Positions 1-8,814 of a DNA stretch of 32,274 nt are shown piece after piece. This DNA is from Acidobacteriota bacterium. GTDB lineage: Bacteria; Acidobacteriota; Terriglobia; Terriglobales; Acidobacteriaceae. How positions within the stretch are numbered: position 1 is the first letter of the stretch; each line of letters opens with the position of its first letter. The stretch covers positions 1 to 32,274 of the forward strand of contig JAJZME010000060.1 in NCBI GenBank assembly GCA_021803035.1, in the 5' to 3' direction. Made by a program: the position numbers and the translations under genes. Under the pieces are notes generated by a model. That model was given only the letters and a program-made list of their open reading frames with translations. It had not been told where the DNA came from and did no database searches.

Positions 1-1
1 C

Positions 2-1054
2 TACACGTTTCTGCTCAGCCGCCCCCAGGTGATCCGGCACGGCAATAACTGGTATCACGACCTGCTGCGCTTCTCGTTCCCCTGGCTGCCCGTGGCCATC
101 GTGGTCGACGGCCTGACGACTTTCGTTTTGGTTCTCCTGTTTACGCGGCCCGTGGCGCGGCTGCGCAAGGCGGCGCGTGAGCTGGCGACCGGCAAACTTG
201 ACGCGCGCGTCAACTGGCCGGCGTCGCGCACGCGCACTTCGTCAGGAGACGAGATTCATGCCTTGATGCACGACTTCGATCACATGGCGGAACGGCTGGA
301 GTCGCTGGTCGGCGCCCAAAAGCTGCTCCTGCGCGACGTCTCTCACGAGCTGCGCTCGCCGCTCTCGCGCCTGAGCGTGGCGCTGGAGCTGGCGCGCGAA
401 GACGCCGGGCCGGCCATGACGGCGCATCTGGAGCGGATCGAACGGGAAACCGAGCGCCTGAATCTGCTCATCGGCCAATTGCTTACGCTCTCCTCCATGG
501 AGGCGCTGGAGCGGGTTGAAAACTTCCAGGCGATTTCGTTGAACCGGCTGCTTGAGCGGCTGATTCCCGACGCCGAGTTCGAGGCACGCCAGCGGCGGTG
601 CACGGTCGTCTACCAGGCTGCCGGGGAGTGCACGATCCTTGGCAACGAGGAATTGCTCTATCGTGCCGTGGAGAACGTCGTACGCAATGCAATCCGTTAC
701 ACGAAGGACGCCACGCAGGTGGAAATCGAACTGCGGGCGGCCAAGACAAACGGCGTGCGGCGGGCAACCATCGAAGTCAGTGATCGCGGACCAGGCATCC
801 CCGAACACCATCTGGACGCGATCTTCCGGCCGTTCTATCGCGTGGACAAAGCGCGTAGTCCGGAGACGGGCGGTTTTGGCGTGGGCCTGGCCATTGCGGA
901 ACGCGCGGTGCGGCTGCACAAGGGCGAGTTGAGCGCCGCAAATCGCGAAGGCGGCGGCGCGACCATTCAGATGAGCTTTCCGATGGTCGAAAACGCACAC
1001 AACGGCGAGCCGGCGGAAGATGTTCCAGTGGCACGGAACGATGTGGGCCTTTGA
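2..1054 (+). CDS. Sensor histidine kinase, C-terminal part (5' end outside window)
   Basis: Membrane sensor kinase of a two-component system, resembling the CpxA type. The reading frame is open from base 2 through the GTG at 29, so the true start and the periplasmic sensor lie upstream. Counting from that GTG, one membrane segment covers about residues 18-39 and is followed by a HAMP linker (about 40-95). The dimerisation/phosphoacceptor H-box has His106 in the sequence DVSHELRSPL. The ATP-binding domain shows the N-box (VENVVRNAIRY, about 214-224), G1 (DRGPGIP), the F-box (IFRPFYR) and G2 (GFGVGLAIA), so the kinase core looks complete and active. The partner response regulator is expected just upstream, outside the window. 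The stop is followed by a short convergent intergenic region. Kinase identity is sure; the stimulus is unknown. Confidence 0.93.
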   Translation, partial: YTFLLSRPQVIRHGNNWYHDLLRFSFPWLPVAIVVDGLTTFVLVLLFTRPVARLRKAARELATGKLDARVNWPASRTRTSSGDEIHALMHDFDHMAERLESLVGAQKLLLRDVSHELRSPLSRLSVALELAREDAGPAMTAHLERIERETERLNLLIGQLLTLSSMEALERVENFQAISLNRLLERLIPDAEFEARQRRCTVVYQAAGECTILGNEELLYRAVENVVRNAIRYTKDATQVEIELRAAKTNGVRRATIEVSDRGPGIPEHHLDAIFRPFYRVDKARSPETGGFGVGLAIAERAVRLHKGELSAANREGGGATIQMSFPMVENAHNGEPAEDVPVARNDVGL

Positions 1055-1132
1055 TCGCGCGGCCGCGAGCGCTGCCCGGTCCTGCGATTCGTTGAAGCGG
1101 TCGGCGCCGGCATTAGCGGAACCATACAATTC

Positions 1133-1162
1133 GGGCGAGCAGGCTTTACGCTTGGCTCGCCC
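1133..1162. terminator. Inverted repeat between convergent genes
   Basis: GGGCGAGC (1133-1140) and GCTCGCCC (1155-1162) form a perfect 8-bp stem with a 14-nt loop, midway between the convergent stop codons of the kinase (1054) and the glycosidase (1201). There is no T-run on either side, so it is a possible bidirectional terminator only by position and pairing. Confidence 0.4.
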
Positions 1163-1200
1163 ATTTGCATCGCATCAATCAGAGTCGCGCAGACATTGCG

Positions 1201-3429
1201 TCAGCGGACAACAAGCAAGCGCGTTGCGTAAGGCTGCATGTCAAGATGCACCGCAATGCCTCCATCCTTGTGCGTAAACGCGACGGAATGGATCTCGCCC
1301 GTTTGCGCATCCCACGCCTGCACGATGTTGCCTTTGCCCGCGAGAGTCACCTCGTGATCGCAAACCTTAGGACCTTCATTGAAGAACAAATAGACATGGG
1401 CGTCCTTCCACTTGCGCGTCATCACCTTCAACGGCTTGTAGGCGGAGTCCAATCGTACCGAAGGCGCGGGCACGGCCTCGTGGAGTGCCGCAAGAATGGC
1501 CGCCGGCACCGCCTGAGGCTGCGGCGGCGCCGGCGGAGGAAAGGCTGGAGGCGTGGGCGTGTGCGGCAAGAGCGCGTGAGCCACAATGGCCCATGAAAAG
1601 TCAGCCGGCGTGGCCTCTTTTGCATAGCGGAAAGTGCGGCCCGCAATCATCGTGGGTGTTCCGCCGATGAACAGCACCTTGCCCCCACCCTGCGCGAATG
1701 CCTTAAGGCGCGCATAGGCTCCGGTGGAGATCACCATCGGGTCAGGCAAAATCACGGTGTGATAGGTGTTGCCGCTGAGCGTTTCGAAGCCGCCCTTCTC
1801 CGCCTTCAGGTCATGCGCCAGCGCATCGTCGCTCACAATGTCGAAGTCGATCTGGTAGTCGCTTAGCAGGCGCTCGGTGGAGACAAATTGCGTGTTCGCA
1901 GTTCTGTCGCCCATCCACATGGAACTGGACGGCAAATAGAGCGCGACCGCAGCGGCCGGCCTGCCCATGGCCATCAGATAGCTCATGCGGCGCACATATG
2001 CCGTTAGCGCCGGAAAGCCCGGCTCACCCATAAAGCCGCCAACCGGCCTCGGCCCGGTGGACGTGGCGGAGAAGTACATCATCTCGACCAGGTTTACTCC
2101 GCGCACGAGTTCCTCATTCAAGATGTAGCGCGCCATCTGGACGTCCGGGCGCGGCCGGTATGCCGCGAAGGTTTCAGTAAATGCGCGCGGCTTGCCGTAG
2201 ACGTGAGAAACGGAGCTGGCCAGGCGCGGATAATCGGAGACGGTGTCTGTCCAGATCTGGTGCCAGATGGCGTCGATTCCCGGCACTTCAACCCAGCGCA
2301 TGTCGCGGAAGAACGATCCTTCGCTGTGCGTCAGCTCCATCTCCCGCTCTTCGTGATTGAGGTGAACCTGGTACTCGATATGATTGGCCGCGCACCACTG
2401 CCCCTGCGGCTTGAAGAATCCGGCGGCGAACATCTTCGAGAAGACGTCGTAGTAGTCACCCTTGATGCGGAGTTGCTCAGGCGTCAGATGGATCGGAACA
2501 CCGGGATGGCGCGGAGACGGAGTCTGGGCAAACAGAGCCGTATAGGGCTGCACGTTGTAGCCCTTCATCTTGAGGAAGGTTGCGAAGAAAGCCTGGGTCC
2601 ATGGCAAACCCGCAATGGAGTAATCAGGCTCGTCGCCGCGAAAGCCCATGATGGTTTTTCCGAACTGATCGCCCATCACCTTCTTGTACTGTCTATGCGT
2701 GAAGTCCAGGAACTGCTCGGTGGCCGCGGGATTCATGTAATCCTCGACCGACTGTTCCGTGTCTTTTACATGCCGCGGATTGGTGGTGGAATTCGTGGGC
2801 GAGGTGCGGAATTCATGATCTGCGATGAGCACCGTCCATGAGCCCGCGGGCGCAGTCCAGTCCAGGGTGCGGCCGTGCAGCATGATGGGTACGGCCGATC
2901 CGTCCTGATTCACCGCCGCGGCGCTCACAGCGTCGGCCGGCAGTTCGCGGTGCAGCGTCTGGCCACCGGCAACCGGGATCTCTTGAGCCACCTCAAGCCC
3001 CTGCATGCGCAAATTCGGCTTTTCCGTGGTGAACTTGCCGCCGGCAAAACCGCTTGGGTAGCCCGCATCGTCCACAATCCACACCCGCATGTTGCGCGCC
3101 TTGGCCTGCTCCACAAGCTCGCGGTAAAACGCGAGGTACTGCGGCGAAAGATACGCAAACGGCATATTGTAGCCGGCCTGAGCCGTGACCGCCTGGAAGC
3201 CCAGACCGTGCAGCGTGTTCAGATCACGCTTGATTTCGGCCAGGCTGACAGGACCGTTCAAGCCGAAGTAGACATCCGGACCGTACTCCGGCGGCGGAGA
3301 TTTCCATTGTGCAGCCACCTGTGCCGCAGTGAGGTTCTGTATGTGCTGCCAGGGTTGCTGTGAATGGCTCGTTGCGGCCTGCAACAAAAATGCTGCTACC
3401 ACGAGGCCCATGCAAATCCGCTTGACCAT
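1201..3429 (-). CDS. Secreted glycoside hydrolase, GH106-like (alpha-L-rhamnosidase type)
   Basis: Likely exported plant-polysaccharide hydrolase of 742 residues. The ATG at 3429 is chosen because it opens a clear signal peptide (MVKR followed by a hydrophobic stretch and SHSQ at about 21-24) and has GAAGGAG about 11 nt upstream; the frame stays open further upstream but without such signals. The N-terminal part has the DVYFGLNGPVS and ...VDDAGYPSGFAGG stretches (about 52-62 and 119-131) that resemble the start of the TIM barrel in GH106 and related glycosidases. A central region (about 330-400) is rich in acidic and aromatic residues (HLNHEERE, TETFAAY) and could hold the active site. GH106 enzymes are usually longer (around 900-1100 residues), so a C-terminal accessory domain may be missing. 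Substrate is not predictable; rhamnose-containing glycans are the family expectation. Confidence 0.7.
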   Translation of the reverse strand: MVKRICMGLVVAAFLLQAATSHSQQPWQHIQNLTAAQVAAQWKSPPPEYGPDVYFGLNGPVSLAEIKRDLNTLHGLGFQAVTAQAGYNMPFAYLSPQYLAFYRELVEQAKARNMRVWIVDDAGYPSGFAGGKFTTEKPNLRMQGLEVAQEIPVAGGQTLHRELPADAVSAAAVNQDGSAVPIMLHGRTLDWTAPAGSWTVLIADHEFRTSPTNSTTNPRHVKDTEQSVEDYMNPAATEQFLDFTHRQYKKVMGDQFGKTIMGFRGDEPDYSIAGLPWTQAFFATFLKMKGYNVQPYTALFAQTPSPRHPGVPIHLTPEQLRIKGDYYDVFSKMFAAGFFKPQGQWCAANHIEYQVHLNHEEREMELTHSEGSFFRDMRWVEVPGIDAIWHQIWTDTVSDYPRLASSVSHVYGKPRAFTETFAAYRPRPDVQMARYILNEELVRGVNLVEMMYFSATSTGPRPVGGFMGEPGFPALTAYVRRMSYLMAMGRPAAAVALYLPSSSMWMGDRTANTQFVSTERLLSDYQIDFDIVSDDALAHDLKAEKGGFETLSGNTYHTVILPDPMVISTGAYARLKAFAQGGGKVLFIGGTPTMIAGRTFRYAKEATPADFSWAIVAHALLPHTPTPPAFPPPAPPQPQAVPAAILAALHEAVPAPSVRLDSAYKPLKVMTRKWKDAHVYLFFNEGPKVCDHEVTLAGKGNIVQAWDAQTGEIHSVAFTHKDGGIAVHLDMQPYATRLLVVR

Positions 3430-3663
3430 GATGCAAAAGACTCCTTCTCCATTGGACAGACCCATGCAAACATCGCAAAAAGTCCAGTCCGCATCATAAA
3501 CCTGTTCGTTATTGAAATGCGCCATATTTCTTCCGGGGGAGAAGGATTGGCGCGCTTCCACGGGATCCGCGCCAGCCGGCGCGGCCGTGCGAATCGGGTG
3601 GAGAACCGATTCCGCGCCGAGGGCAGACGGCATTTGGCTTCAGCCTTCTAAGATAGAAGTACT

Positions 3664-4776
3664 GTGCAAACCATACGGGTAGAGACTTCTTCAGCCAAAT
3701 ACGATGTGATCACCGGCAGCGGACTCCTGGAGACGCTGGGCAGCCGCATTGCGCGCCTCACCGGCAAATTGCCGCGGCGCGTCTTTGTGCTTACATCGGA
3801 GGCGATATGGGCGCTCTGGGGGCAGATCGTCAGCGCCTCGTTTGCGGAGCCGCCGGTGGTGATGTTTCTGCCTGCCGGTGAGCGGTACAAGACCATGAGC
3901 AGCGTGGAAAAGCTGGCGCGGCAGATGGCCGCGGCCGGCGCCGACCGCGGCAGCCTGCTCATCGCCTTCGGCGGCGGCATCGTGGGCGACGTGGGCGGAT
4001 TTCTGGCCGCCATTTTCATGCGCGGCATTCCCTACGTGCAGGTTCCCACCACGCTGCTGGCGCAGGTGGACTCAAGCGTCGGCGGCAAGACCGGTGTGAA
4101 CCTGCCCGAAGGCAAGAATCTGGTGGGCAGCTTTCTCCAGCCGCGGGCGGTATTTGCCGATATCGGCGTGCTTGGCACGCTGCCCGACCGCGAACTGCGC
4201 GCCGGGTTGATGGAAAGCGTGAAGGCCGGCATCATCAGCGACCGGCTGCTGGTTCGCTACATGGAGAATCATGCCGGCGAGGTGCTGGGCCGCAATCCCA
4301 GGGCGCTGGAACGGGTGATCTCCGCGTCGATTCGCATGAAGGCCGGCGTGGTCGGCAAGGACGAGCGCGAAAGCGGCCTGCGGATGATCCTCAACTTCGG
4401 CCACACGGTGGGCCACGCCATCGAGCGCGTCACGCGCTACCGCGCCATGCTGCACGGCGAAGCCGTGGGCTGGGGCATGGTGGCCGCGCTCGAAGTGGCG
4501 CGCCGCCGCGGAACCATCAACAATGCCCAGATGGAGCGGCTGGAAAGCCTCGTCTACCAATACGGCCCGCTGCCGTCGCTCAAGCTGCGCGCGGCAGCCG
4601 TGGTGGCGGCCACCAGCGGCGACAAAAAGAATATCGGCGGCGTGCGGCGTTTCATTCTGCCGGTGGGAATCGGCAACGTGACAGTGGTAGAGGATGTGAC
4701 GGCCGCGGAACTGGATGCTGCCGTGCGCTACATGCTGGCGCGCGCGGCGCACGCACCCGCAGGCAAGCCGGCATAA
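3664..4776 (+). CDS. aroB: 3-dehydroquinate synthase
   Basis: Second enzyme of the shikimate pathway: converts DAHP to 3-dehydroquinate using NAD+ and a divalent metal in the cytoplasm. The 370-residue length is normal. Visible signatures are the NAD-binding glycine stretch [12 protein letters not shown] (about 102-113), the substrate loop [19 protein letters not shown] (128-146), and the metal ligands Glu184 (LMESVK), His247 (NFGHTVGH) and His264 (MLHGEA). The start is GTG at 3664; no strong Shine-Dalgarno is seen (only AAGATAG-like bases nearby). It diverges from the glycosidase gene across a 234-bp spacer and converges on the SYLF gene. No other aro genes are in the window. Confidence 0.97.
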   Translation: MQTIRVETSSAKYDVITGSGLLETLGSRIARLTGKLPRRVFVLTSEAIWALWGQIVSASFAEPPVVMFLPAGERYKTMSSVEKLARQMAAAGADRGSLLIAFGGGIVGDVGGFLAAIFMRGIPYVQVPTTLLAQVDSSVGGKTGVNLPEGKNLVGSFLQPRAVFADIGVLGTLPDRELRAGLMESVKAGIISDRLLVRYMENHAGEVLGRNPRALERVISASIRMKAGVVGKDERESGLRMILNFGHTVGHAIERVTRYRAMLHGEAVGWGMVAALEVARRRGTINNAQMERLESLVYQYGPLPSLKLRAAAVVAATSGDKKNIGGVRRFILPVGIGNVTVVEDVTAAELDAAVRYMLARAAHAPAGKPA

Positions 4777-4792
4777 AGCCGTAGGCCGCGGC

Positions 4793-4821
4793 GAAACGAA
4801 AAGCAGGGCCGAAGCCCTGCT
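4793..4821 (-). terminator. Rho-independent terminator, minus strand
   Basis: AGCAGGGC (4802-4809) and GCCCTGCT (4814-4821) form a perfect 8-bp stem. Read on the minus strand the loop is TTCG and the stem is followed by TTTTCGTTTCG, a good intrinsic terminator 22 nt after the SYLF-gene stop. It could also stop aroB transcription from the other side, although no T-run exists in that direction. Confidence 0.8.
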
Positions 4822-4843
4822 CCCGTTCACTCCAGTGTGCCGA

Positions 4844-5536
4844 TTAGTGCGCCGCACTCTGCACCGCGTGACTGATGCTGTCCACGAAGCGCATCGCCGG
4901 GCCTTGCGCCGGCATCCTTACCTGTCCGGCCAGGATCTTGCTGAGCGGCACATCCTGCCCGTACAACTGCTTCGTGGCCTTGTGATCCTGGTTCAGTTCG
5001 TCGCCGTTGAGTGTCGCGCCCGCATAAATGCCCTTGGCGCGCGCATAGGTCAAAATGGCGGCTTTCCAGCCTCCGGAAGCGCTGGCATTGCGGCCAACCG
5101 GGCCGGCCGCGGCATTCACGCCTGCACCCACCTTAAAATGGCCGGAGTTCAGCGCCTGCATGCCCTGGTCGTTCATGATCATCATCACGTAGCCCATCTC
5201 TTCGCCGCCGATTTGCGCGCCGAAACTGGCTCCCGAAAGGGCAAACGGCGCCGGCGGGCTCCAGCGGGCGCCGGCCAGCCGGCAGGTGGCGATACCCGCG
5301 CCATGCTGCGCGCCGATCACGAATCCGCCCTTCACCATCTTCGGGATCACGGCAACACACTTTGCGCCTTTCAGCACGGCATCGGGGATGCCGACCTTAG
5401 TTTGCGGACTGGTCAGCTCTTGCATGATCTGAGTAGCTTCATTGAGTTCGTTGCTGATTTGGTTCTGTGCGAAGGCTGCGGTGGAAGTGGCAGTGGCGAG
5501 CACTCCGATTGCGAATGCGGCAAGTGTCCTTTTCAT
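4844..5536 (-). CDS. Secreted SYLF-domain (Ysc84/DUF500) lipid-binding protein
   Basis: Small exported protein of 230 residues. The ATG at 5536 is preceded by a perfect AGGAGG 7 nt upstream and begins a signal peptide (MKRTLAAF... ending near AFAQ, about residue 22), which decides the start over longer in-frame options. The body matches the SYLF domain: CVAVIPKMVKGGFVIGAQHGAG, followed by WSPPAPFALSGASFGAQIGG and a C-terminal block with KGIYAGATLNGDELNQD. SYLF domains bind lipids in eukaryotic proteins; bacterial members are usually periplasmic or outer-membrane associated and their role is unclear. The gene is monocistronic, with its own terminator at 4793-4821. Confidence 0.9.
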   Translation of the reverse strand: MKRTLAAFAIGVLATATSTAAFAQNQISNELNEATQIMQELTSPQTKVGIPDAVLKGAKCVAVIPKMVKGGFVIGAQHGAGIATCRLAGARWSPPAPFALSGASFGAQIGGEEMGYVMMIMNDQGMQALNSGHFKVGAGVNAAAGPVGRNASASGGWKAAILTYARAKGIYAGATLNGDELNQDHKATKQLYGQDVPLSKILAGQVRMPAQGPAMRFVDSISHAVQSAAH

Positions 5537-5900
5537 AAGCTTCCTCCTTGTCATACCGTGGATTGGCGTCCCGATAACAACGCATACGATCCAGGATTTC
5601 CATCCTGGCTTTCTGAATGCGGCGATCCCGCACGCGTGCGCCCATCTTGCAGGAAGAACTTCTGATGATTGGCGGCCTGGGTGCCTCCATAGACGCAAAA
5701 GCATCATACTCTGGCTCGCATCAGAGCGTCGAGCAAAGAAAGGTGCGCATCACTCCTCTCGCGCATGCGCATCGGCGCACGCGTTGCCTTTTCGCGCAGG
5801 TCTCTTCCACACACAGTTCTTCCGCGGTCTGAACAGCCTGCGGCTCATGGTGTACTCTGGTGAACGGACTGGAAAGCGTTTACCGGAGGTTTGAATTGCC
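5537..5900. other. Intergenic region between divergent SYLF gene and araB
   Basis: These 364 bases carry the ribosome binding site of the SYLF gene (AGGAGG, minus strand, just after 5536) and of araB (GGAGG at 5885-5889). I see no convincing sigma-70 promoter, RNA gene or coding frame. Short frames on both strands here lack start signals. Confidence 0.5.
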
Positions 5901-7487
5901 ATGACGGTTGTGGCCGGCGTCGATTTTGGAACACTCAGCGTTCGCGTCACCTTGGTGGATAGCCGCAAGGGGCCGATTGGAACTGCGTCGGCTGAATACC
6001 CGCTGCACCGCAAGCGCGAAGATCCGAACCACGCCACGCAGGCTCACGCCGACCAGATGGCGGCGCTGGCCGCGGCTACGCGGGAAGCGCTGCGGACCGC
6101 CGGCGTGAACGGCGCCGATGTGGCGGCTATCGCCGTGGATACCACCGGATCGAGCGTGATTCCGGTCGGTGCGGGGTTGGAGCCGCTGGACGAATATTAT
6201 TTGTGGTGCGATCATCGCGCCTTTGCCGAGGCCGGCGAGATCACGCAAAAGGCGCACGCTTTGGGCTTCGAGGGCATCGAGTGGTGCGGCGGCGTGTACT
6301 CGCATGAGTGGGGATTCGCCAAGCTGCTGCACTGGCTGCGGCACAATCCGGAGAAACGCGCGCGCTTTGTGACCGCGCTCGAGCATTGCGACATGGCCGC
6401 GGCCACCTTAAGCGGCGTGACCACCGTGGACGGACTCAAGCGCAGCGTCTGCGCCATGGGCCACAAGTGGATGTGGAATCCCAGGTGGGGCGGTCTGCCG
6501 CCGGAGGATTTTCTGGTGGCCGTGGACCCGCTGCTGGCCGGCGTGCGCGCCAGGATGGGCGGCGAATATCTGACCAGCGATCACCTGGCCGGGCATCTGG
6601 CGCCGCAGTGGGCTGAGGCGCTGGGACTGCGCGCCGGGATTCCCATTCCCGTCGGCGCCTTCGATGCGCACTGGGACGCGATCGGCTCGCACATCCGCGA
6701 AGGCGACGCGGTCAACGTAGTCGGCACCTCGACCTGCGTCATCGCCATGGCGCGCGAGGCACAACTGGTTCCGGGCGTCTGCGGCGTGGTGCCGGGCAGC
6801 GTGCATCCGCGGTACACGGGCATCGAGGCCGGGCTTTCGGCGGTTGGAGACATCTTCGAGGCCATCGCCAAACGCGCCGGGACCACCGTGGGCGCGCTGA
6901 GCGAAGGGCTTGACGCTTACAAGGCCGGGCAGACGGGACTGCTGCGGCTGAGCTGGGACAACGGCGACCGCACGGTGCTGGTGAATCCCGAGTTGGGCGG
7001 CGTCACGCTGGGCTGGAACCTGGTGCACACGGCGCAGGACGAGCTCTTCGCCGCCATCGAAGGCACGGCCTTCCACACGCGCATCATTCTGGAGCGCATG
7101 GCCGAGCACGGCGTGCGCATTGACCGCGTCATCAACGCCGGCGGCATTCCGCAAAAGAGCGAAGTGCTGAACCGCGTTTACGCGAATGTACTGAACAAGC
7201 CGGTGCTGGTGCCGGCCGGCATTCCCACCAGCCTGGGCTCGGGAATCTTCGCCCTGCTGGCGGCCGGTGCATACACGACCATCGAAGAGGCGCAGCAAGC
7301 GGTGTGTCTGCCGCTGCGCACCGTTGAGCCCGACCCCAGGGCCGCGGCGGTGTATGAGCCGCTCTATCGGCACTATCGCGACGTGTACTTTGCGCTGGGC
7401 CGGCGCGATGCCGCGGCGGTGGAGTTGGGCCGCGTGCTGCCCGAGTTGAGGAAGATTGCAGCCGAAGTGCAAAAGAGCAATTCGTAA
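5901..7487 (+). CDS. araB: Ribulokinase (FGGY carbohydrate kinase)
   Basis: Phosphorylates L-ribulose with ATP in L-arabinose use. The 528-residue protein has the two-domain FGGY/actin-like fold: the N-terminal phosphate-1 loop is GVDFGTLSVRVTLVD (about 6-20), typical of ribulokinases, followed by AIAVDTTGSSVIPV (about 75-88). The C-terminal ATP-binding part shows NAGGIPQKSEVLNRVYANVLNKPV (about 414-437) and SLGSGIFALLAAGAY. GGAGG lies 11 nt before the ATG. No araA or araD is adjacent and the gene stands alone between a divergent and a convergent neighbour, so arabinose genes must be elsewhere. E. coli AraB is somewhat longer (566). The glycosidase at 1201-3429 could feed plant-derived sugars to the same metabolism, but that link is only thematic. 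Confidence 0.9.
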   Translation: MTVVAGVDFGTLSVRVTLVDSRKGPIGTASAEYPLHRKREDPNHATQAHADQMAALAAATREALRTAGVNGADVAAIAVDTTGSSVIPVGAGLEPLDEYYLWCDHRAFAEAGEITQKAHALGFEGIEWCGGVYSHEWGFAKLLHWLRHNPEKRARFVTALEHCDMAAATLSGVTTVDGLKRSVCAMGHKWMWNPRWGGLPPEDFLVAVDPLLAGVRARMGGEYLTSDHLAGHLAPQWAEALGLRAGIPIPVGAFDAHWDAIGSHIREGDAVNVVGTSTCVIAMAREAQLVPGVCGVVPGSVHPRYTGIEAGLSAVGDIFEAIAKRAGTTVGALSEGLDAYKAGQTGLLRLSWDNGDRTVLVNPELGGVTLGWNLVHTAQDELFAAIEGTAFHTRIILERMAEHGVRIDRVINAGGIPQKSEVLNRVYANVLNKPVLVPAGIPTSLGSGIFALLAAGAYTTIEEAQQAVCLPLRTVEPDPRAAAVYEPLYRHYRDVYFALGRRDAAAVELGRVLPELRKIAAEVQKSNS

Positions 7488-7497
7488 TTCACGGGTG

Positions 7498-7557
7498 AAT
7501 CTTCGCAGCGCGCCTTTCCCGGGCGATCTCTGATCTTGTTGCGAAGATTTCGCCCGG
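7498..7557. terminator. Two crossing inverted repeats between convergent genes
   Basis: AATCTTCGC (7498-7506) pairs with GCGAAGATT (7541-7549), and CCGGGCGA (7519-7526) pairs with TCGCCCGG (7550-7557). Both stems are perfect (9 and 8 bp). They interleave, so they either form alternative hairpins or a pseudoknot-like fold. The position between the araB stop (7487) and the convergent glycosylase stop (7565) suggests a bidirectional transcription end. Confidence 0.45.
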
Positions 7558-7564
7558 CGGCCGG

Positions 7565-8323
7565 CTATCGCCTTGTCCGCTTCGCTCCGGTCGCGGCATG
7601 TTCCAGATCATAGGCCAGCGGACAGCCTTCGCAGCGCGCAATCCGACCGCAGTGTGCCTTGCCCACGGCCACCGTCAGGGCGTGAAATTCATTGAACAGC
7701 CGCGCCTGGCCGCTTGCGGGATCGGCGGCAAAGGCGCGCCGCGTCAGCCCGGCCAGAGATTCATAACGCGCGCGGCCAGTTGGCACTTCCATGAGCCGGT
7801 GCCGCTCGGCGATGCGCCGCAGATACTCGTCGGCCACGGGCACCGGATGCCCCAGAGCATAGAGCAGAATGGCGTCCGCGGTCTCATGGCCCACCCCTGG
7901 CAAAGCCAGCAGCCGATGGCGCAGCGCATCCGTGGGCGCTGCCGCCATGCGCTTCAGTGAGCCGCCAAACTCCGCATCCAGCAGAGCGACGAATGACTTC
8001 AGCGCCGGCGCCTTGCGTGTGACAAAGCCTGAAGGCCGGATCAGTTCCCGAAGCGCTTCCACCGGAATCGCGCGCAGGCCCGCGATGGTGAGCGCCCCGG
8101 CGGCGCGCAGATTGGCCAGCGAGCGCTCCACCGCCTTCCACGCGGTGTTTTGTGTCAGATATGCGCCCAGGATGACCTCAAATGCTGTCTCCGCCGGCCA
8201 CCAATGTTGTGGGCCGTAGGCCTCGGCCAGCCGGTCAAACATGCGCCGCACGCGCGCCTCCGGGCTCATCGCGCGGCGGGCGCGGGAGCGCGATTCGGCA
8301 GGACGGGTGTCGATTGCGGCCAC
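7565..8323 (-). CDS. Endonuclease III-like DNA glycosylase (HhH-GPD, MagIII-type subfamily)
   Basis: Base-excision repair glycosylase of 252 residues. The core fold is recognisable: an N-terminal ILGAYLTQNTAWKAVE segment (about 51-66), the helix-hairpin-helix LPGVGHETADAILLYALG (141-158) and the catalytic Asp165 in VADEYLRRI. Two features set it apart from classical Nth. The HhH position that is the catalytic Lys in Nth is Glu147, as in 3-methyladenine-type (MagIII-like) relatives. The C-terminal cluster region has only three cysteines (Cys225, Cys231, Cys234), so the usual fourth ligand of a [4Fe-4S] cluster is absent. The GTG start at 8323 has no clear Shine-Dalgarno; ATG at 8269 is an alternative. 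Exact substrate (alkylated base rather than oxidised pyrimidine) is inference. Confidence 0.85.
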   Translation of the reverse strand: MAAIDTRPAESRSRARRAMSPEARVRRMFDRLAEAYGPQHWWPAETAFEVILGAYLTQNTAWKAVERSLANLRAAGALTIAGLRAIPVEALRELIRPSGFVTRKAPALKSFVALLDAEFGGSLKRMAAAPTDALRHRLLALPGVGHETADAILLYALGHPVPVADEYLRRIAERHRLMEVPTGRARYESLAGLTRRAFAADPASGQARLFNEFHALTVAVGKAHCGRIARCEGCPLAYDLEHAATGAKRTRR

Positions 8324-8391
8324 GGCTGACTTTAGGATAAAGGCAGAGACACCGCGCTCCGCACATTGTGGAGCACGTGGGGAGATTCGGC

Positions 8392-8808
8392 ATGAAGTGT
8401 CATACGGAGTATCTGGTTTATGAAACCCGCAGGCGCCGTGAGATGGTGCACATCACCGGCGAAGTGGAAGAAGTGGTGCGGCGCAGCGGCGTAAAAGACG
8501 GCCTGTGCTTTGTCTCGCCCATGCACATCACCGCGGCCATCTACGTCAACGATCTGGAAGACGGCCTGATCGAAGACATCGGCGAATGGCTGGAAAAATT
8601 GGCGCCGGCCCGCCCCGACTACAAGCACCACCGCACCGGCGAAGACAACGGCGATGCGCATCTGAAGTCGCTGCTGCTGCACCATGAAACCACGCTGCCG
8701 GTAACCAACGGCAAGCTGGATCTCGGCACCTGGCAGCGCGTCTTCTATGCCGAGTTCGACGGCCGGCGCCGCAAGCGGGTGATTGTGAAGGTGCTGGGTG
8801 TGGAGTAG
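8392..8808 (+). CDS. YjbQ/UPF0047 family protein
   Basis: Small cytoplasmic protein of 138 residues in the YjbQ (UPF0047) family, annotated in some databases as a secondary thiamine-phosphate synthase because E. coli YjbQ can weakly complement ThiE loss. The family signatures are present: [20 protein letters not shown], a His-rich [22 protein letters not shown] region with probable metal-binding histidines, and the C-terminal [25 protein letters not shown]. The ATG at 8392 is preferred over an upstream in-frame GTG at 8368 because GGGGAG lies just ahead of it. It is divergent from the glycosylase gene and converges on motB with a 6-bp gap. True biochemical role is unsettled. Confidence 0.9.
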   Translation: MKCHTEYLVYETRRRREMVHITGEVEEVVRRSGVKDGLCFVSPMHITAAIYVNDLEDGLIEDIGEWLEKLAPARPDYKHHRTGEDNGDAHLKSLLLHHETTLPVTNGKLDLGTWQRVFYAEFDGRRRKRVIVKVLGVE

Positions 8809-8814
8809 CTCCGC

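Noticed and set aside
242..1129. 295-codon open frame antisense to the histidine kinase
   Set aside because: It mirrors a clear kinase with all catalytic boxes; no start signal or recognisable motif, a shadow caused by high GC.
6408..7472. 354-codon open frame antisense to araB
   Set aside because: The sense strand is a full-length ribulokinase; the antisense translation has no family resemblance.
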